Assembly: GCA_025174535.1 (NCBI GenBank)
Contig: JALBUN010000015.1
Location: 680,501-744,500, forward strand
DNA: 64,000 nucleotides
Origin: Cantharellus purpuraceus
Taxonomy: Eukaryota; Basidiomycota; Agaricomycetes; Cantharellales; Hydnaceae
Direction of reading: 5' to 3'
Shown one piece after another: positions 12,201 to 22,418 of this stretch (positions within the stretch are counted from its first letter, which is position 1; every line of letters begins with the position of its first letter). The position numbers were made by a program, and so were the translations under genes. The notes beneath the pieces are model-generated. The model worked only from the letters and a program-made list of their open reading frames with translations, made no database searches and was not told the DNA's origin.

Positions 12201-13142
12201 CAGGAGTGCCGTGCTCTGCGATGAGTCTACCGACTGACCGTAAGGACTCTCGCAATCCTTCGATCGTGCGAGACATGTATGGCCGAGGAAGATGCTATAA
12301 AATGTGTTGTATGCTACTGCAATCATTGATATTTCGCAAGAGGGGGCGTACCAAGAAGGGAGACGCTACGCCAAACGACAAAAAGTCGTGGGCTGATGCG
12401 CAAAGGCCTTCAACAGCCCCAGTGGCTGGTAGATAATAGTTGTGGGTTGTGTGGGGTATACGGATCCCTTAGAGAGACGTACCGCCTGCAAACCATCCGA
12501 ATGCAACAACTCGCTTGCCAACTGGTGTAGGTCCATCAGTAAGAAGCTCATAATCAATTAAGCGCGCCATCGCATCCGCTTTCTGATTCGCAGACTCTTC
12601 CGCATTTACGAATTTAGACAAGAGCGGCATATTATAAGGCTGCCCCTTGCCAGTGTGCGAGAACATCAAATGAGTTCGTGGCACTTGCAGAACGCGTCTC
12701 TCATCAGAAAAGAGTGGCCCAGAAAATGGTAAAGGACCAGATTGGTCTGTTAAATCACAGAGAGGAATTTCCTTAATTCCTAGAACTATGTGTGCTGGGG
12801 AGAGGTTCGGATGCACGATCGCACCAGCCTGGGAACGTCAATATATATATATGAGTTGTGGGCAACGATATTCTGCAAGAGTATACTCACTCTTTCAAAC
12901 TCCCGCACTCCGAAGACACGTCGGTGACAATCCTGCACCAAAACACGTACCCCTGCGTCCCGCACGAGTTCCTCCACAGCAGACGGCGTCAGGGGACATC
13001 GACGCTCCCACAGCCTCGCAGGATCTTCACGCCTAATTCCTATAGTCAACACATTAGTTCTCTGATGGACAGAGCATGCAAAGAGCCGTTTCAAAAGAGG
13101 GCGAGAGGGCACTGCAGTCGCAGTGCTGTTATAGTAAAACAT
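9215..13142 (-). CDS. bifunctional lysine-ketoglutarate reductase / saccharopine dehydrogenase
   Basis: One gene carries both activities that link lysine and alpha-aminoadipate semialdehyde through saccharopine. From the start at 13140-13142 the LKR half shows [88 protein letters not shown] and [15 protein letters not shown] linker follows, then the SDH half: [20 protein letters not shown] (Rossmann motif), [18 protein letters not shown] segment, [34 protein letters not shown] and the C-terminal catalytic region ending VFNGQG. Many short introns interrupt it. The first residues are weakly basic and could target mitochondria, but this is uncertain. Most fungi are known for separate LYS1 and LYS9 genes, so the animal/plant-like fusion is worth noting. 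It diverges from the RAMA-like gene. Confidence 0.9.
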
Positions 13143-13292
13143 GATAGAGAGGGTGTGGAGTAAGAAAGTAAAGAGGGGTTAAATAGGGGACAGCATGCGC
13201 GCAGGGTTTGGACACGCGACATAATCAGGAAAAGATCCGCCCGACACAGGCGCATGGCACAGGGAGAGCGTCTCGTCACGTGATTCGTCGAA
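13143..13292. promoter_or_regulatory. 150-bp bidirectional promoter
   Basis: The region separates the start codons of the saccharopine gene (minus) and the RAMA-like gene (plus). It contains TCACGTGA at 13275-13282, a palindromic E-box/CACGTG core that could bind a bHLH factor. Function is inferred. Confidence 0.4.
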
Positions 13293-14780
13293 ATGGATGG
13301 TCATGGTGGATCATTGCGGACGCGTCTGCCACCTCCCGTCATGGCAGCAGAACGACCTCGACGTTCCACGCGGCTGCCTTCAAAATATCAAGATACAAAA
13401 CGCGTTGAAGAGACTTACACAGTTGGGCCACCCGCGACCAAGAAAAGGAAGGCATTCCCATCAAGCAGCCAAGATGTGACCTCACCTGAATTCTTGCTCA
13501 CAAATCCAAAGAGTCCACTCGTCAATGTGGATATGTCTGTGAGTGTCTGATAAATAACAGGCACCTGTTAGAGTAAAGTTATCCATATCTTAGACACTAA
13601 TAAACTATAATACTTGGTCCGCTTTATCACAAGATAATCAAGCGTTATTAGCAACGATGCTTCCTCCTACCGTATTTCCCTTTTTCAGACCAAGTCTCAG
13701 CCCAAATCATCCCTCAAACAAGCAAATCACGGAGGAAGCAGCTACGGACGCCTCACAAATGGATGTGGACAATATGGCTTTCGCATCCGAGCCAGATCCT
13801 TCCTTCTTCACAGAGCCATTTTTTGAAGCTGCTACCAAGACGTTCCAAGTATGTCTTTGTTTTTGTTTTTTTGTGTCTTCTGCAGCAATATGTTTCTTCT
13901 GCGAGCTAAATTATTTGTCTCTTCATTAAGGATCACCTATATTCCGGGTGGCTAACACCAGCGCATGACACTCTTGTACGTGAGTACACAGAAAAGCTGC
14001 AGAGAGGAGAGCTACATGCCGCATGGAAGGACGACGTTTGGGCATCAGAGCATCCCATCGTGGAGCGAAACGCTGCGGATCCAGCTGGACTGGCTGGGTT
14101 TGTAACATTTTACTTTAATTTTCTCGTCATATTTAGTGACCCTTATTATTTATTAAGTGATGCCTCCATGATCACGTTGAAGGACCTAGTCAAACACTCT
14201 ATCATCCGCGTCGGAGACGTCTTAGCCTATCGCCGTCATTTCCCACAATTCAACTGTACCGTCGCCAAAGACGCACTCGTAAGGCTCCCCTACATAAAAA
14301 AACCTCATATAACCGCTCAATTCATCACTTAGGTCCATTCTGTTCAGCCCAGCACTCACTCCCTCACCGTCCTCGTTGCGACTTCCACCGAAATACACCT
14401 TCCCCCTGCACATCTCCAGCACCCCGAGTCTACCACACACGTCCCAGAGGACGACCTTGACACCCTTTTACGATCAATGACCATAACAAATCCCTCTCAA
14501 CTAGAAAGTGCTCTCCTTGACATCGATGGCAGAATTGACAATGGCAGAAGACGCAGCGCTAGCGCCTGGAAATCATTCACCTTATGGCGGTGCGTCTTTC
14601 TTTGTCTACTTGGGTCTGAATTCTCTGCAACATATTGATTCTTCTATGTGCAGATGGAGAGACGGCGAAGTGCCCGATCCATCCTTATATGCAGAGGATA
14701 CTGAAGAAGCTGCGAGGGGATATAGAGAGTACCGCGGTACCTTGTTCTATCTACGGGGGTGTTTCTACGATGATTTATAG
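13293..14780 (+). CDS. protein with RAMA-like (HARE-type) domain
   Basis: Likely nuclear protein of unknown role. Exons supported by signals: 13293-13538, one ending at 13848, 13931-14097, 14137-14278, 14333-14589, and a last exon starting near 14653 that ends at TAG 14778-14780. The join between 13538 and the second exon is unresolved. The N-terminus is basic and proline-rich (PRRSTRLPSKYQDTKR, PPATKKRKAF, a likely nuclear signal). The second half reads MITLKDLVKHSIIRVGDVLA, then LTVLVATSTEIHLP, then SASAWKSFTLWRW. That order, leucine-rich TLKDL start, GDVL, and a Ser-Ala-W-K-x-F end, matches the RAMA domain found beside restriction/adenine methylases and in eukaryotic MPND-type proteins. 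The match is by eye. An alternative is an unrelated fungal domain with the same look. Confidence 0.6.
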
Positions 14781-14944
14781 CCATAGCGTGCTGTCAATTC
14801 ACACAGGCCGCGTCCTATGAAAGGTAATCTCATTCATCCCTGCCATCAAGACAGCTAGCTATAGGTGGATGTACACCTCTATATGTTGGGTATTTTGAAG
14901 CGAGTGCATCAGCACGAGTGACAAGCAAGGTAGTAGAACAGCAA

Positions 14945-16204
14945 GGTGGATTGATTGATTTGAGCAGTGGCTGAACTCACGGGTCCTGGTTATGCGTTGC
15001 GCATTTATTCCTTGTTGATGAGTCGGAACTTACACTTGCATCGCAACAATTTTCATAATGCGAAGTTACAAGTACAGTTCGAAGTGAATAGATTCAAGAG
15101 CATGCCTTTGAGTCTTCTGCTACATTTTCACTTGGTAATGCAATAGTCAACCCTTGACCCAATCCTAAGTCATTTTATGAACTAGAATCACCGTTAAAAG
15201 GCAGCATACTTGAGTTGAACTTTAGAGTGTCTGACCCCAAGTGCCAGATCCAGAGACGCTGCTCGCAGGGTGGATAGGTTGGTTGAGCGTCCCCTCAATC
15301 TTGGGAGTGTTGGCGATGTTGAGGACAATGCCCTGCACCCCGATTTTTCCATTGAAATCCCTCGTAGCCGTCAAGTCGCCCACATTGTTATATGTGAGCG
15401 TAGCGTTGGTCGCAGTGAAATTCTGTACGCTGGGGAATAGCTGTCCCGAGAAGATGTACTGGAGCTCATTGATCTCGAAAGCACCGATGAAGTTGGTACC
15501 AGAGCCAGCAGACTTGATCCAGCCGTTAGCAGTTTGAGACATTGTATTAGATACTGGTACTACATTGAGCATTAGTATTGCTTTCTCTGTAGCACTTATG
15601 AACAGAGTTAAACTCACGATGAAGAGTACGGGGGAATGCTTTGGATGGGGTGTAAGTCGATGTGACTTACTGCTGGATACTTAAATAGCTCGTGGAGCCG
15701 GCTTTGAAGTAAGCTAGAAGGGGCGGATAGACATCCGTAGACTGTCAAACCCCATATCCAACGGTTATCAAAGCGTTTGCATCAGCGGAACAAATCTGGT
15801 AAAGAGTTCTTCGGTTGCTGAGGGTCTTCCAAATTCACCGAAAGAATTGCTCGGTTTCTGCTGGTCTTCCAACTTCGTCGTCACAGTGCTCATATAATGA
15901 GCTCCCCCTCGTGGACAGGTACATATGACATGGCCGCTTCCGGATTTCAAACCACCGTCAATGTATCTACCCTATCCAGACGCAAGGTTTAGCTTTGAAG
16001 TTTTCGCAAGTTTGGTGCTCACAAAAGACCTCATGAGGTGCAGCAAATCAATGAGAGGAGGTTCTCCGCTCAACCAGACAGTTTGTGAGTCGCTATTTAC
16101 GTGTCATATATTTCGGAGACGGCCAGCTTTACCATCGACTATGCATATGCATTTAGTTCGGTGGCGACGTCATTAGGTCATAGTATGTATTATATTCCCT
16201 ATCC
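14945..16204. repeat. left arm of ~1.2-kb inverted repeat
   Basis: Reads, in reverse complement, almost the same as 16563-17778, with scattered substitutions and small indels. The arm contains the minus-strand small-protein gene (15222-15542), its upstream region, and 3' flank. Matching landmarks include a TGCATATGCAT segment, a region matching TCTGGTTGAGCGGAGAACCT on the other arm, and the 3'-flank segment ending in repeated TCAA/TTGA tetramers. Confidence 0.85.
15222..15542 (-). CDS. small ~106-aa protein, copy 1 of a local family
   Basis: A 106-aa protein starting MSQTANGWIKSAGSG and ending SGSGTWGQTL, without signal peptide or membrane segment. Alternating hydrophobic residues and many Gly/Asn/Thr suggest an all-beta fold. 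Its size and lack of a leader resemble small cytosolic fungal lectins, but I recognise no defining motif and do not assign one. Conserved core across the three local copies: LQY-F-G, SV-NF-A-NATL-YNNVG, LTATR-F-G-IGV, P-IEGTL-QPIHPAS-VSGSGTW. It stands head-to-head with copy 2 at 17165 on the opposite arm of the inverted repeat. Confidence 0.8.
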   Translation of the reverse strand: MSQTANGWIKSAGSGTNFIGAFEINELQYIFSGQLFPSVQNFTATNATLTYNNVGDLTATRDFNGKIGVQGIVLNIANTPKIEGTLNQPIHPASSVSGSGTWGQTL

Positions 16205-16562
16205 ATGAAGCGTTGAATTTCAGTGTCCAACAGGCTTGTGGCAATAGCCCCGTGACTGGTCTGTATGTTCTGCCAATACAGTACGTAGTTGCGGCGCTTA
16301 AGAGCATTTGCTTACGTAATGAACTGCTGTAATTGGAACATACAGACCAGTGACGAAACTGTTGTCACTGTTGTATTATCGACAAAGACCAAACGTTGGT
16401 ACCACAAAACAAAAATGACCGCAAACATACACGTACAGTCAGCTGTAGGAAGCGGTAGTCCCTATTTTCTGTGTCAGGTGCTCATATGATTCGGTATGAT
16501 ATAAACCATATACCAGAAATTCAAAGCATTTAAAGTTTAACAGCAGCCACATTGGTTTCCCC
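16205..16562. repeat. spacer of the inverted repeat with a short internal hairpin
   Basis: The 358-bp centre between the arms. It contains a perfect 16-nt inverted pair (16255-16270 and 16336-16351, ACTGGTCTGTATGTTC and its complement). It would be the shared upstream region of the divergent copies 1 and 2. Confidence 0.6.
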
Positions 16563-17778
16563 TGGATAGGGAATATAATACATAGCATGACCTAATGACG
16601 TCGCCACCGAACTAAATGCATATGCATAGTCGATGGTAAAGCTGGCCGTCTCCGAAATATATGACACGTAAATAGCGACTCACAAACTGTCTGGTTGAGC
16701 GGAGAACCTCCTCTCATTGATTTGCTGCAGACCTTGTGAGGTCTTTTGTGAGCACCGAACTTGCGAACATTTCAAAGCTAAACCTTGCGTCTGGATAGGA
16801 TAGATACATTGACGGTGGTTTGAAATTCGGAAGCGGCCATGTCATATGTACCTGTTCACGAGGGGGAGCTCATTATATGGGCACTGACGACGGAGTTGGA
16901 AGACCAGCAGAAGCCGAGCAATTTCGCTAGTTCTGTTCCGCTGATGCAAACCCTTTGACGGGCGTTGGACATAGGATTTGACAATCTGCGGGCGTCTTTC
17001 CATCACTTTAAAGCTGGCTCCACGAGCTGCTCAAGGATCCAGCAAGTCACACTAACTCACACCCCATCCAAAAGATTCTCTCGTATCCTTCATCGTGAGT
17101 TTAAATCTGTTCATAGCGTGCCACAGAGATAGCAACACTAATGCCCAATGCAGTATCTACTACAATGTCTCAAACTGCTACCGGCTGGATCAAGTCTGCC
17201 TCCTCTGGCACCAGACTCGTTGCAGATTTCACTATCGATGATCTCCAGTACACCTTCTCAGGACACTTCTCCCCCAGCGTACAGGCTTTCAGTGCGACCA
17301 ACGCCACGCTCATATATAACAATGTGGGCCAATTGACGGCTACTAGGTCTTTCGATGGAAGAATCGGGGTGGATGGCATTACCCTCACCCTCTCCAATAC
17401 CCCCAAGATTGAGGGGACGCTCGACCAACCTATCCATCCTGCGAGCACCGTCTCTGGATCTGGCACTTGGGGTCAGACACTCTAAAGTTCAACTAAGGTA
17501 TGCTGCCTTTCAGCGGTGATTCTAGTTCATATTTTGATTTTGGATTAGATCAACAGTCGACTATTGCATTATCACCAAGTGAAAATGCAGCAGAAGACTC
17601 AAAGGCGTGCTCTTGAACCTGCTCATTTCGAAATGTACTTGTAGACTCGTGTTATGGAAACTTTTTTGAATCGTAGTGTCAGTCCTGGCTCATCAACACA
17701 GAATGGATGCGCAACGCATAGCCAGGACCCCTGAGTCCGGTTACCGCCGCCTACATCAATCAATCAATCCATTTTAAT
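16563..17778. repeat. right arm of ~1.2-kb inverted repeat
   Basis: Complement of 14945-16204, carrying copy 2 of the small-protein gene. Its right part is also directly repeated around 20240-21255, so this locus has both an inverted and a direct duplication. Confidence 0.85.
17165..17485 (+). CDS. small ~106-aa protein, copy 2
   Basis: Second member of the local family (MSQTATGWIKSASSG ... SGSGTWGQTL, 106 aa). An intron at about 17095-17153 (GTGAGT...ATGCAG, branch CACTAAT) lies just upstream of the ATG, in the 5' leader, and is conserved at copy 3, which supports a real transcription unit. The reading frame is intact with mostly conservative changes from copies 1 and 3. Function unknown. 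Confidence 0.82.
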   Translation: MSQTATGWIKSASSGTRLVADFTIDDLQYTFSGHFSPSVQAFSATNATLIYNNVGQLTATRSFDGRIGVDGITLTLSNTPKIEGTLDQPIHPASTVSGSGTWGQTL

Positions 17779-18086
17779 ATTATACCGTCTTACGCAAGCC
17801 GCTGAATGGATTCCAAGTTCTGAATATAAGTGACCAACTCATTTTTTATTTATTCAAGTAGACACGCAATTGGTAAATAAATAAATAACGCACACGGTGG
17901 TTTATTCGATGTAAGGAATTACAAACACGACGGAGCAGGGGATGAAATGTTTCTTTTCACTTATTTATCAAGGACTATGGTTAGTTCTCAGTCTTCTTGC
18001 CTCTCCAGGGAAGCACATGGATACATGGACGTTCGGGACGATAACAATGGGCGGAATGTCGGTGTAAGTTAGACGATTCAAAAGAT

Positions 18087-19058
18087 TCAGGCGGCGGCTT
18101 CGATGGGCTTCTTGTCTGTCTTGCCGTGACTTTTCCCCCCACACGGCATGAACCTCCCCAGTTTCTTTTTCTTGTTGCGGAGTTTCGCCCCCCACTGGAT
18201 GAGCTTCCGCAGCTTCTTGTCCGAGAGGTGTTTTTTGGATGTTCCGAGGAATGTCATGGCAGGTTTAGGCAAAGACGTTGGGACGTGAATAGAGAAGGTG
18301 GAGATCTTTGCGCGTTCACCACGCTTTTCACGAGGCTAGGAAACGTCAGCCGACTCAGTAATCATAGCGTGTCTGGTAATCGGCACTCACGATCAACCCA
18401 ACTGCAGTTGAGCCCAAAAACTTGGTAACGCAGCCGTCGTACACCGCGTCAAGCTTTGTGTTGTTCGCAAACTTGACTGCAAGTTTCGCAGTGCCACTGG
18501 CGACCTTGTCGTCGTGCGTGATGACGATGTCGCCTCCTGAGAGAGTGTCGTGCACAATGAGAGAGTGGCTGAGGGGAATCGTGACAGCGAGACCATCCGC
18601 ATGTTCACCAGGAGTGATGGCCATGCACTTGAGAGACTTCATGGCCTTGTAAGTCGTCTGTGCAGTGAGCGATTGCATCAGCATGAGCGAAGCGTAGGGA
18701 GTTCACTACGCACGATTCCTACCATGGAGAGGCGGATGATGTTCAGAAGCATCCAGGCTGCGAAGATAAACATGATCGCGCGCAGGATCTTTCTCTTGCG
18801 ACCTCCACCTTCATTCCTTCGTTGCCACTGTCAGTGCTAGTCGCCATGTCACACCCAATACACTTACCCTTCGGCAAAACCGTGATATCTAGTCCTAAGA
18901 CCCCTGGTCCAAACAACAAACCTAGGAACGCGATTCCAAGGTCCCCCCACGGTGAGCTCTTCAGTCTCATGGAAAGGGGATTTAGATGAGGGCGGCGGGT
19001 TGACCCTGCCATCCTCAGTAGGTAGGTTAGCAAAGTCGGAGTGCTTGTCGTCTTTCAT
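18087..19058 (-). CDS. single-pass membrane protein with basic C-terminus, unrecognised
   Basis: The best model starts at 19056-19058 (MKDDKHSDFANLPTEDGR); an in-frame upstream Met lies at 19139. The N-tail is polar and proline-containing, then a basic stop (GGGRKRK) precedes a transmembrane segment AIMFIFAAWMLLNIIRLSM. After an intron follows a soluble domain: KAMKSLKCMAITPGEHADGL, SLIVHDTLSGGDIVITHDD, KLAVKFANNTKLDAVYDGC, TKFLGSTAVGLI. After a second intron (GTGAGT...CCTAG) comes PREKRGERAKISTFSIHVP and a lysine-rich end finishing PIEAAA. It looks like a type II membrane protein of the fungal kind with a short lumenal domain. The splice near 18830 is the least certain. It lies inside the duplicated block between copies 2 and 3. 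Confidence 0.65.
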
Positions 19059-19526
19059 TAGTCGTGTGTGGATGTACGTGGTTGTAAGGAGAGATGTCCC
19101 GTGCGTGCAGCGCTCACTAGGGAAACTGACCGCAGTCAACGTCAGGCACGTGATGATATAACCTGCGACAATAACATGCAGGGCGTATTTTACACGTATA
19201 GCTCAGTTAATCAATCAATGTACGCCAAGCACGTCCTGGTATACCAGTACCAATGTTAGATTACTGGCTGTCTGTGGCATAAGATGACGAGCAGACAATA
19301 CAGTACGTTTGGCTGTTCGGCTGTTCGGGTAGGTAGGCACAGGCTGTGCAGATTGTGACCTGCATGTGCTATATGCTAAGGCCTAGATATCTCTTTCAAA
19401 ATGCTAGCAACTCCTGTGGATTCAGAGACATCGATGAAAGGCGAACTGCTATACCTTGACGAAACACTCATAGGCAGTGAGCTCTGGGACATAGGGAAGA
19501 GGAGGATGAGGAGGGGGGCAAGTTGA
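19059..19526. other. intergenic; end of duplicated flank
   Basis: No gene seen. 19345-19450 (GACCTGCATGTGCTATATG..., GGCGAACTGCT) repeats at 21295-21410, showing that the flank of copy 2 continues here after an interruption by the membrane-protein gene region. Confidence 0.6.
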
Positions 19527-19539
19527 TTGTGGGAAGTGG

Positions 19540-20085
19540 TCAAGGGGAAAGATATGAGTTGCGCCTCGCATCTGAAGATGTTCGGACCATTTCCAACGTC
19601 AATAATTAATATGTTAGCCAAAGTCACTAAGCCAGAGCAGCGTAGGACTTACGTAGAGCGGCTCGCAGGCATACGCACTTCCTCAGATGCTCTAAGAGGT
19701 CGTATCAGGTATTCTCACGTGTTCAAGTGGCAAGGTATGATTTGCGTCCCGCGTCTGAATTAAAGTGCTTGGAACATTCATAATTAATATGTTAGTCAAA
19801 TTTCGCTAAGCCAGAGCAGCCTAGGACTTACGTAGAGCGGTTCGCAGGCGTACGCACTTCCTCGGATGCTCTAAGAAGTCATGTCAGGTATTCTCACGTG
19901 TTCAAGTGGCAAGGTATGAGTTGCCCCCCGCGTCTGAATTAAGGTGTTCGGACCATGTCCAACATTCATGATTAACATGTTAGTCAAATTTCACTAAGCC
20001 AGAGCAGTGTGAGACTTACGTAGAGCGGTTCGCAGGCGTACGCATTCCCTCATGCAGATGCTCTAGAGGTCATAATAGGTATTCT
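19540..20085. repeat. tandem repeat, three units of ~180-190 bp
   Basis: The landmark CTAAGCCAGAGCAG occurs at about 19628, 19807 and 19996 (spacing 179 and 189), each followed by a GACTTACGTAGAGCGG-like stretch and a TACGCA...CTCTA segment. Units differ by point changes and small indels. No open frame is conserved through the units. Confidence 0.85.
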
Positions 20086-20239
20086 CACTTGCCCAAGCGC
20101 TCACGGTTTGAGCATACTTGTTCCCTGGAGCCATTCTGAACTGGATGTCAATATGTCGGCTGCCCACCAGGCTGCCGATTATAACAGCTAGCCCTCCAGA
20201 TATAAACTGACAAAACGCAGTGACTGTCACCGTGGATTT

Positions 20240-21255
20240 GGAAGACCATTACGAACAATTGTTTGCCAGTTCTGCTCCATTGATGCAAACAGAAACGCTT
20301 TGACTGGCGTTGGACATGGGATCTGATAGCCTGTGAGCGTCTTCCCACCACTTTAAAGCTGGCCTACGAGCTGTCCAGGTATCCAGCAAGTCGCATTGAC
20401 TTACACCCCGTCCATCCAAAAGATTCTCTCATATCCTTCATCGTGAGTTTAACTCTGTTCATATTGTGCTACTGAGATAGCAACACTAATGCCCAATGTA
20501 GTACCAGTATCTAGTACAATGTCTCAAACTGCTAACGGATGGATCAAGTCTGCCGCCTCTGGCAACAGATTCGTTGCGGATTTCATGATCGATGGGCTCC
20601 AGTACACCTTCACAGGAAACCTGTCCCCCAGGGTACAGAATTTTAATGCGAACAACACCACACTCAGATATAACCATGTTGGCCAATTGACGGCTACGAG
20701 GACTTTCCATGGAAGAGTCGGGGTGCAGACCATTGTCCTCAACATCGCCGGTACCTCCAATATTGAGGGGAGGCTCGACCAACCTATCCACCCTGCGAGC
20801 AGCGTCTCTGGAACTGGCGTTTGGCATCAGTCCTGAAAGCTCGACCAAGGTATGCTTGCCTTTCACCGGTGATTTTATATTTTGACTTTGGATAACAGTT
20901 GGCTATCGCATTATCACCAAGCACCAAGTGGAAATGCAGCGGAAGACAAAGGGCGTGCTCTTAAATTTGTTCACATTGAAATGTGCTTGTAGCCTCGCGT
21001 TATGGAAAATTTCTTGATTCATAGTGATGCAACCGTCAGTCCCGGCTCAACAACACGGAATGGATGTGCAACGCATGACCACTGGCAGGATCCATAAGTT
21101 CAGTCACCACCTATCAATCAATCAATCGAGCTTGCTGTTCCACCACCTTGCGCAAGCTGGCGTTGAATGGTTTCAAGTTATGAACCAACTCACGGCATTT
21201 TAAATGGCTTTCATTCAGATAGACATGCAATTGGTAAATAAATAACGCACACGGC
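20240..21255 (+). repeat. direct segmental copy of 16890-17890
   Basis: Promoter, leader intron, coding region and 3' flank of the small-protein gene are repeated in the same order and orientation as at copy 2, about 3.3 kb downstream, with roughly one difference per ten bases or fewer. Confidence 0.8.
20519..20836 (+). CDS. small ~105-aa protein, copy 3
   Basis: Third member (MSQTANGWIKSAASG ... GTGVWHQS, 105 aa). It keeps the family core but is the most diverged at the C-terminus, where WGQTL has become WHQS. The leader intron upstream (GTGAGTTT at about 20442, acceptor CAATGTAG) is retained. The frame is intact, which argues that purifying selection still acts. Function unknown. Confidence 0.78.
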   Translation: MSQTANGWIKSAASGNRFVADFMIDGLQYTFTGNLSPRVQNFNANNTTLRYNHVGQLTATRTFHGRVGVQTIVLNIAGTSNIEGRLDQPIHPASSVSGTGVWHQS

Positions 21256-21596
21256 AGTTTATTGAAAACAACAGGACAGACACAGGGCGTGTTAACTGTG
21301 ACCTGCATGTGTTATATGTCTAGGGTCTAGAGGTTTGCAAAGGCTAGCGACTCCTGTGGATTTAGAGACCTCAGTGAAAAGGCGAACTGCTAAACCTCGA
21401 CTCATAGGTGACTACATGCACAAGCGCCTATTATAATCTGAAGCCTTTGCAGTCTTTAGTATACTTGTCTGGGGCAAGGTCTAATAATTAAGGCACGACT
21501 AAAGTATAGTACTAGTAAGCTAATTAGGTGTGACACCGACGTGGCCGTTCAAAGGTAATTCAGACTCGGACGGTTTGCATAATCACCCCTACCTTC

Positions 21597-22418
21597 TCAC
21601 GGATAGCGAAAACGCAGTCTCTCTCGCAACAGCCGCTGCATAATAATATAAGTGAGTACGATGGCATCAAGCAGCTGCGGGGCGTCCGAGTTCGAGTCCG
21701 CGTCGAGGAGGGAAGGGTGCAGGGAGAGCGAGGGGTGGGATGGACGGGGATCGCGGCATGCCGTGGGTTTATTTGTAAAAATACTGGGGATGGCCGCGGC
21801 GTGTGTAGTAAGGCTTGTTATCCCCATGAGTGAAAGTTGCAGGGAGACTTTGGGGGGGCGGGGGTTGGAGTGTGCAATGAGGGCGTGGGTGGTGGTGTTG
21901 AAGAGCTAGCGGGGATAGACCATCCGTCGGATGAGGGGGTATAGGGAAGAGGAGTGGAAGAGGTACGTACCTCGAGTCTCTCCCCATTGACACGCCATTT
22001 GTATACTATACCATCAGCACCCACAAAGATCCTCGAGCTATAGCAGCAAGTAAGAATTCTGCGCTTCAAAATAGGGATATACTTACTTGCTATACGCCTT
22101 CCTCCGCCGCAGGAACGCATCTAGATCCAACCCCTCCTGCTCTCCCACCGCCTGACCCTCCTCTCCGTCAAACAGATCCCTCGCAAACGTAACACGCGTC
22201 GTACCGGCGTCGATGTAGAACACCGTAGCGAGTTCCGTGCGTCTCTTGTGGGAGTCATTGGGTGTGGCTTCCGCATCCCGTTCAACACGATAAACGACAT
22301 CGGCCCAGCTCCCATCAGAGTCCCGACGCGATACAATGGTGTATAGTGTCGATTCGTCGAAGGGCGAGACGAGACTTGTGGAGAAGGGGGTGTTCTGGAC
22401 TATGGAGAGAGAGTCCAT
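21597..22418 (-). CDS. DUF6593-like protein
   Basis: Three exons (22418-22087, 22037-21971, 21905-21597) give 235 aa. The layout fits the DUF6593 family that is expanded in agaricomycetes: an N-terminal strand region with STLYTIVSRRD, then SWADVVYRVERD, then TRVTFARDLFDG and a DLDAFLRRRKAYS block, followed by the signature SRIFVGADGIVYKWRVNGERLEL. The C-terminal helix reads LLDAIVLTYIIMQRLL, the usual end of these proteins. No signal peptide is seen. The function of the family is unknown. The middle (PSIFTNKPTACRDPRPSHPS) is longer than usual. Confidence 0.75.

Noticed and set aside
21680..21710. tRNA T-loop-like GAGTTCGAGTCC
   Set aside because: It lies inside the coding exon of the DUF6593-like gene and has no A box or acceptor stem around it.
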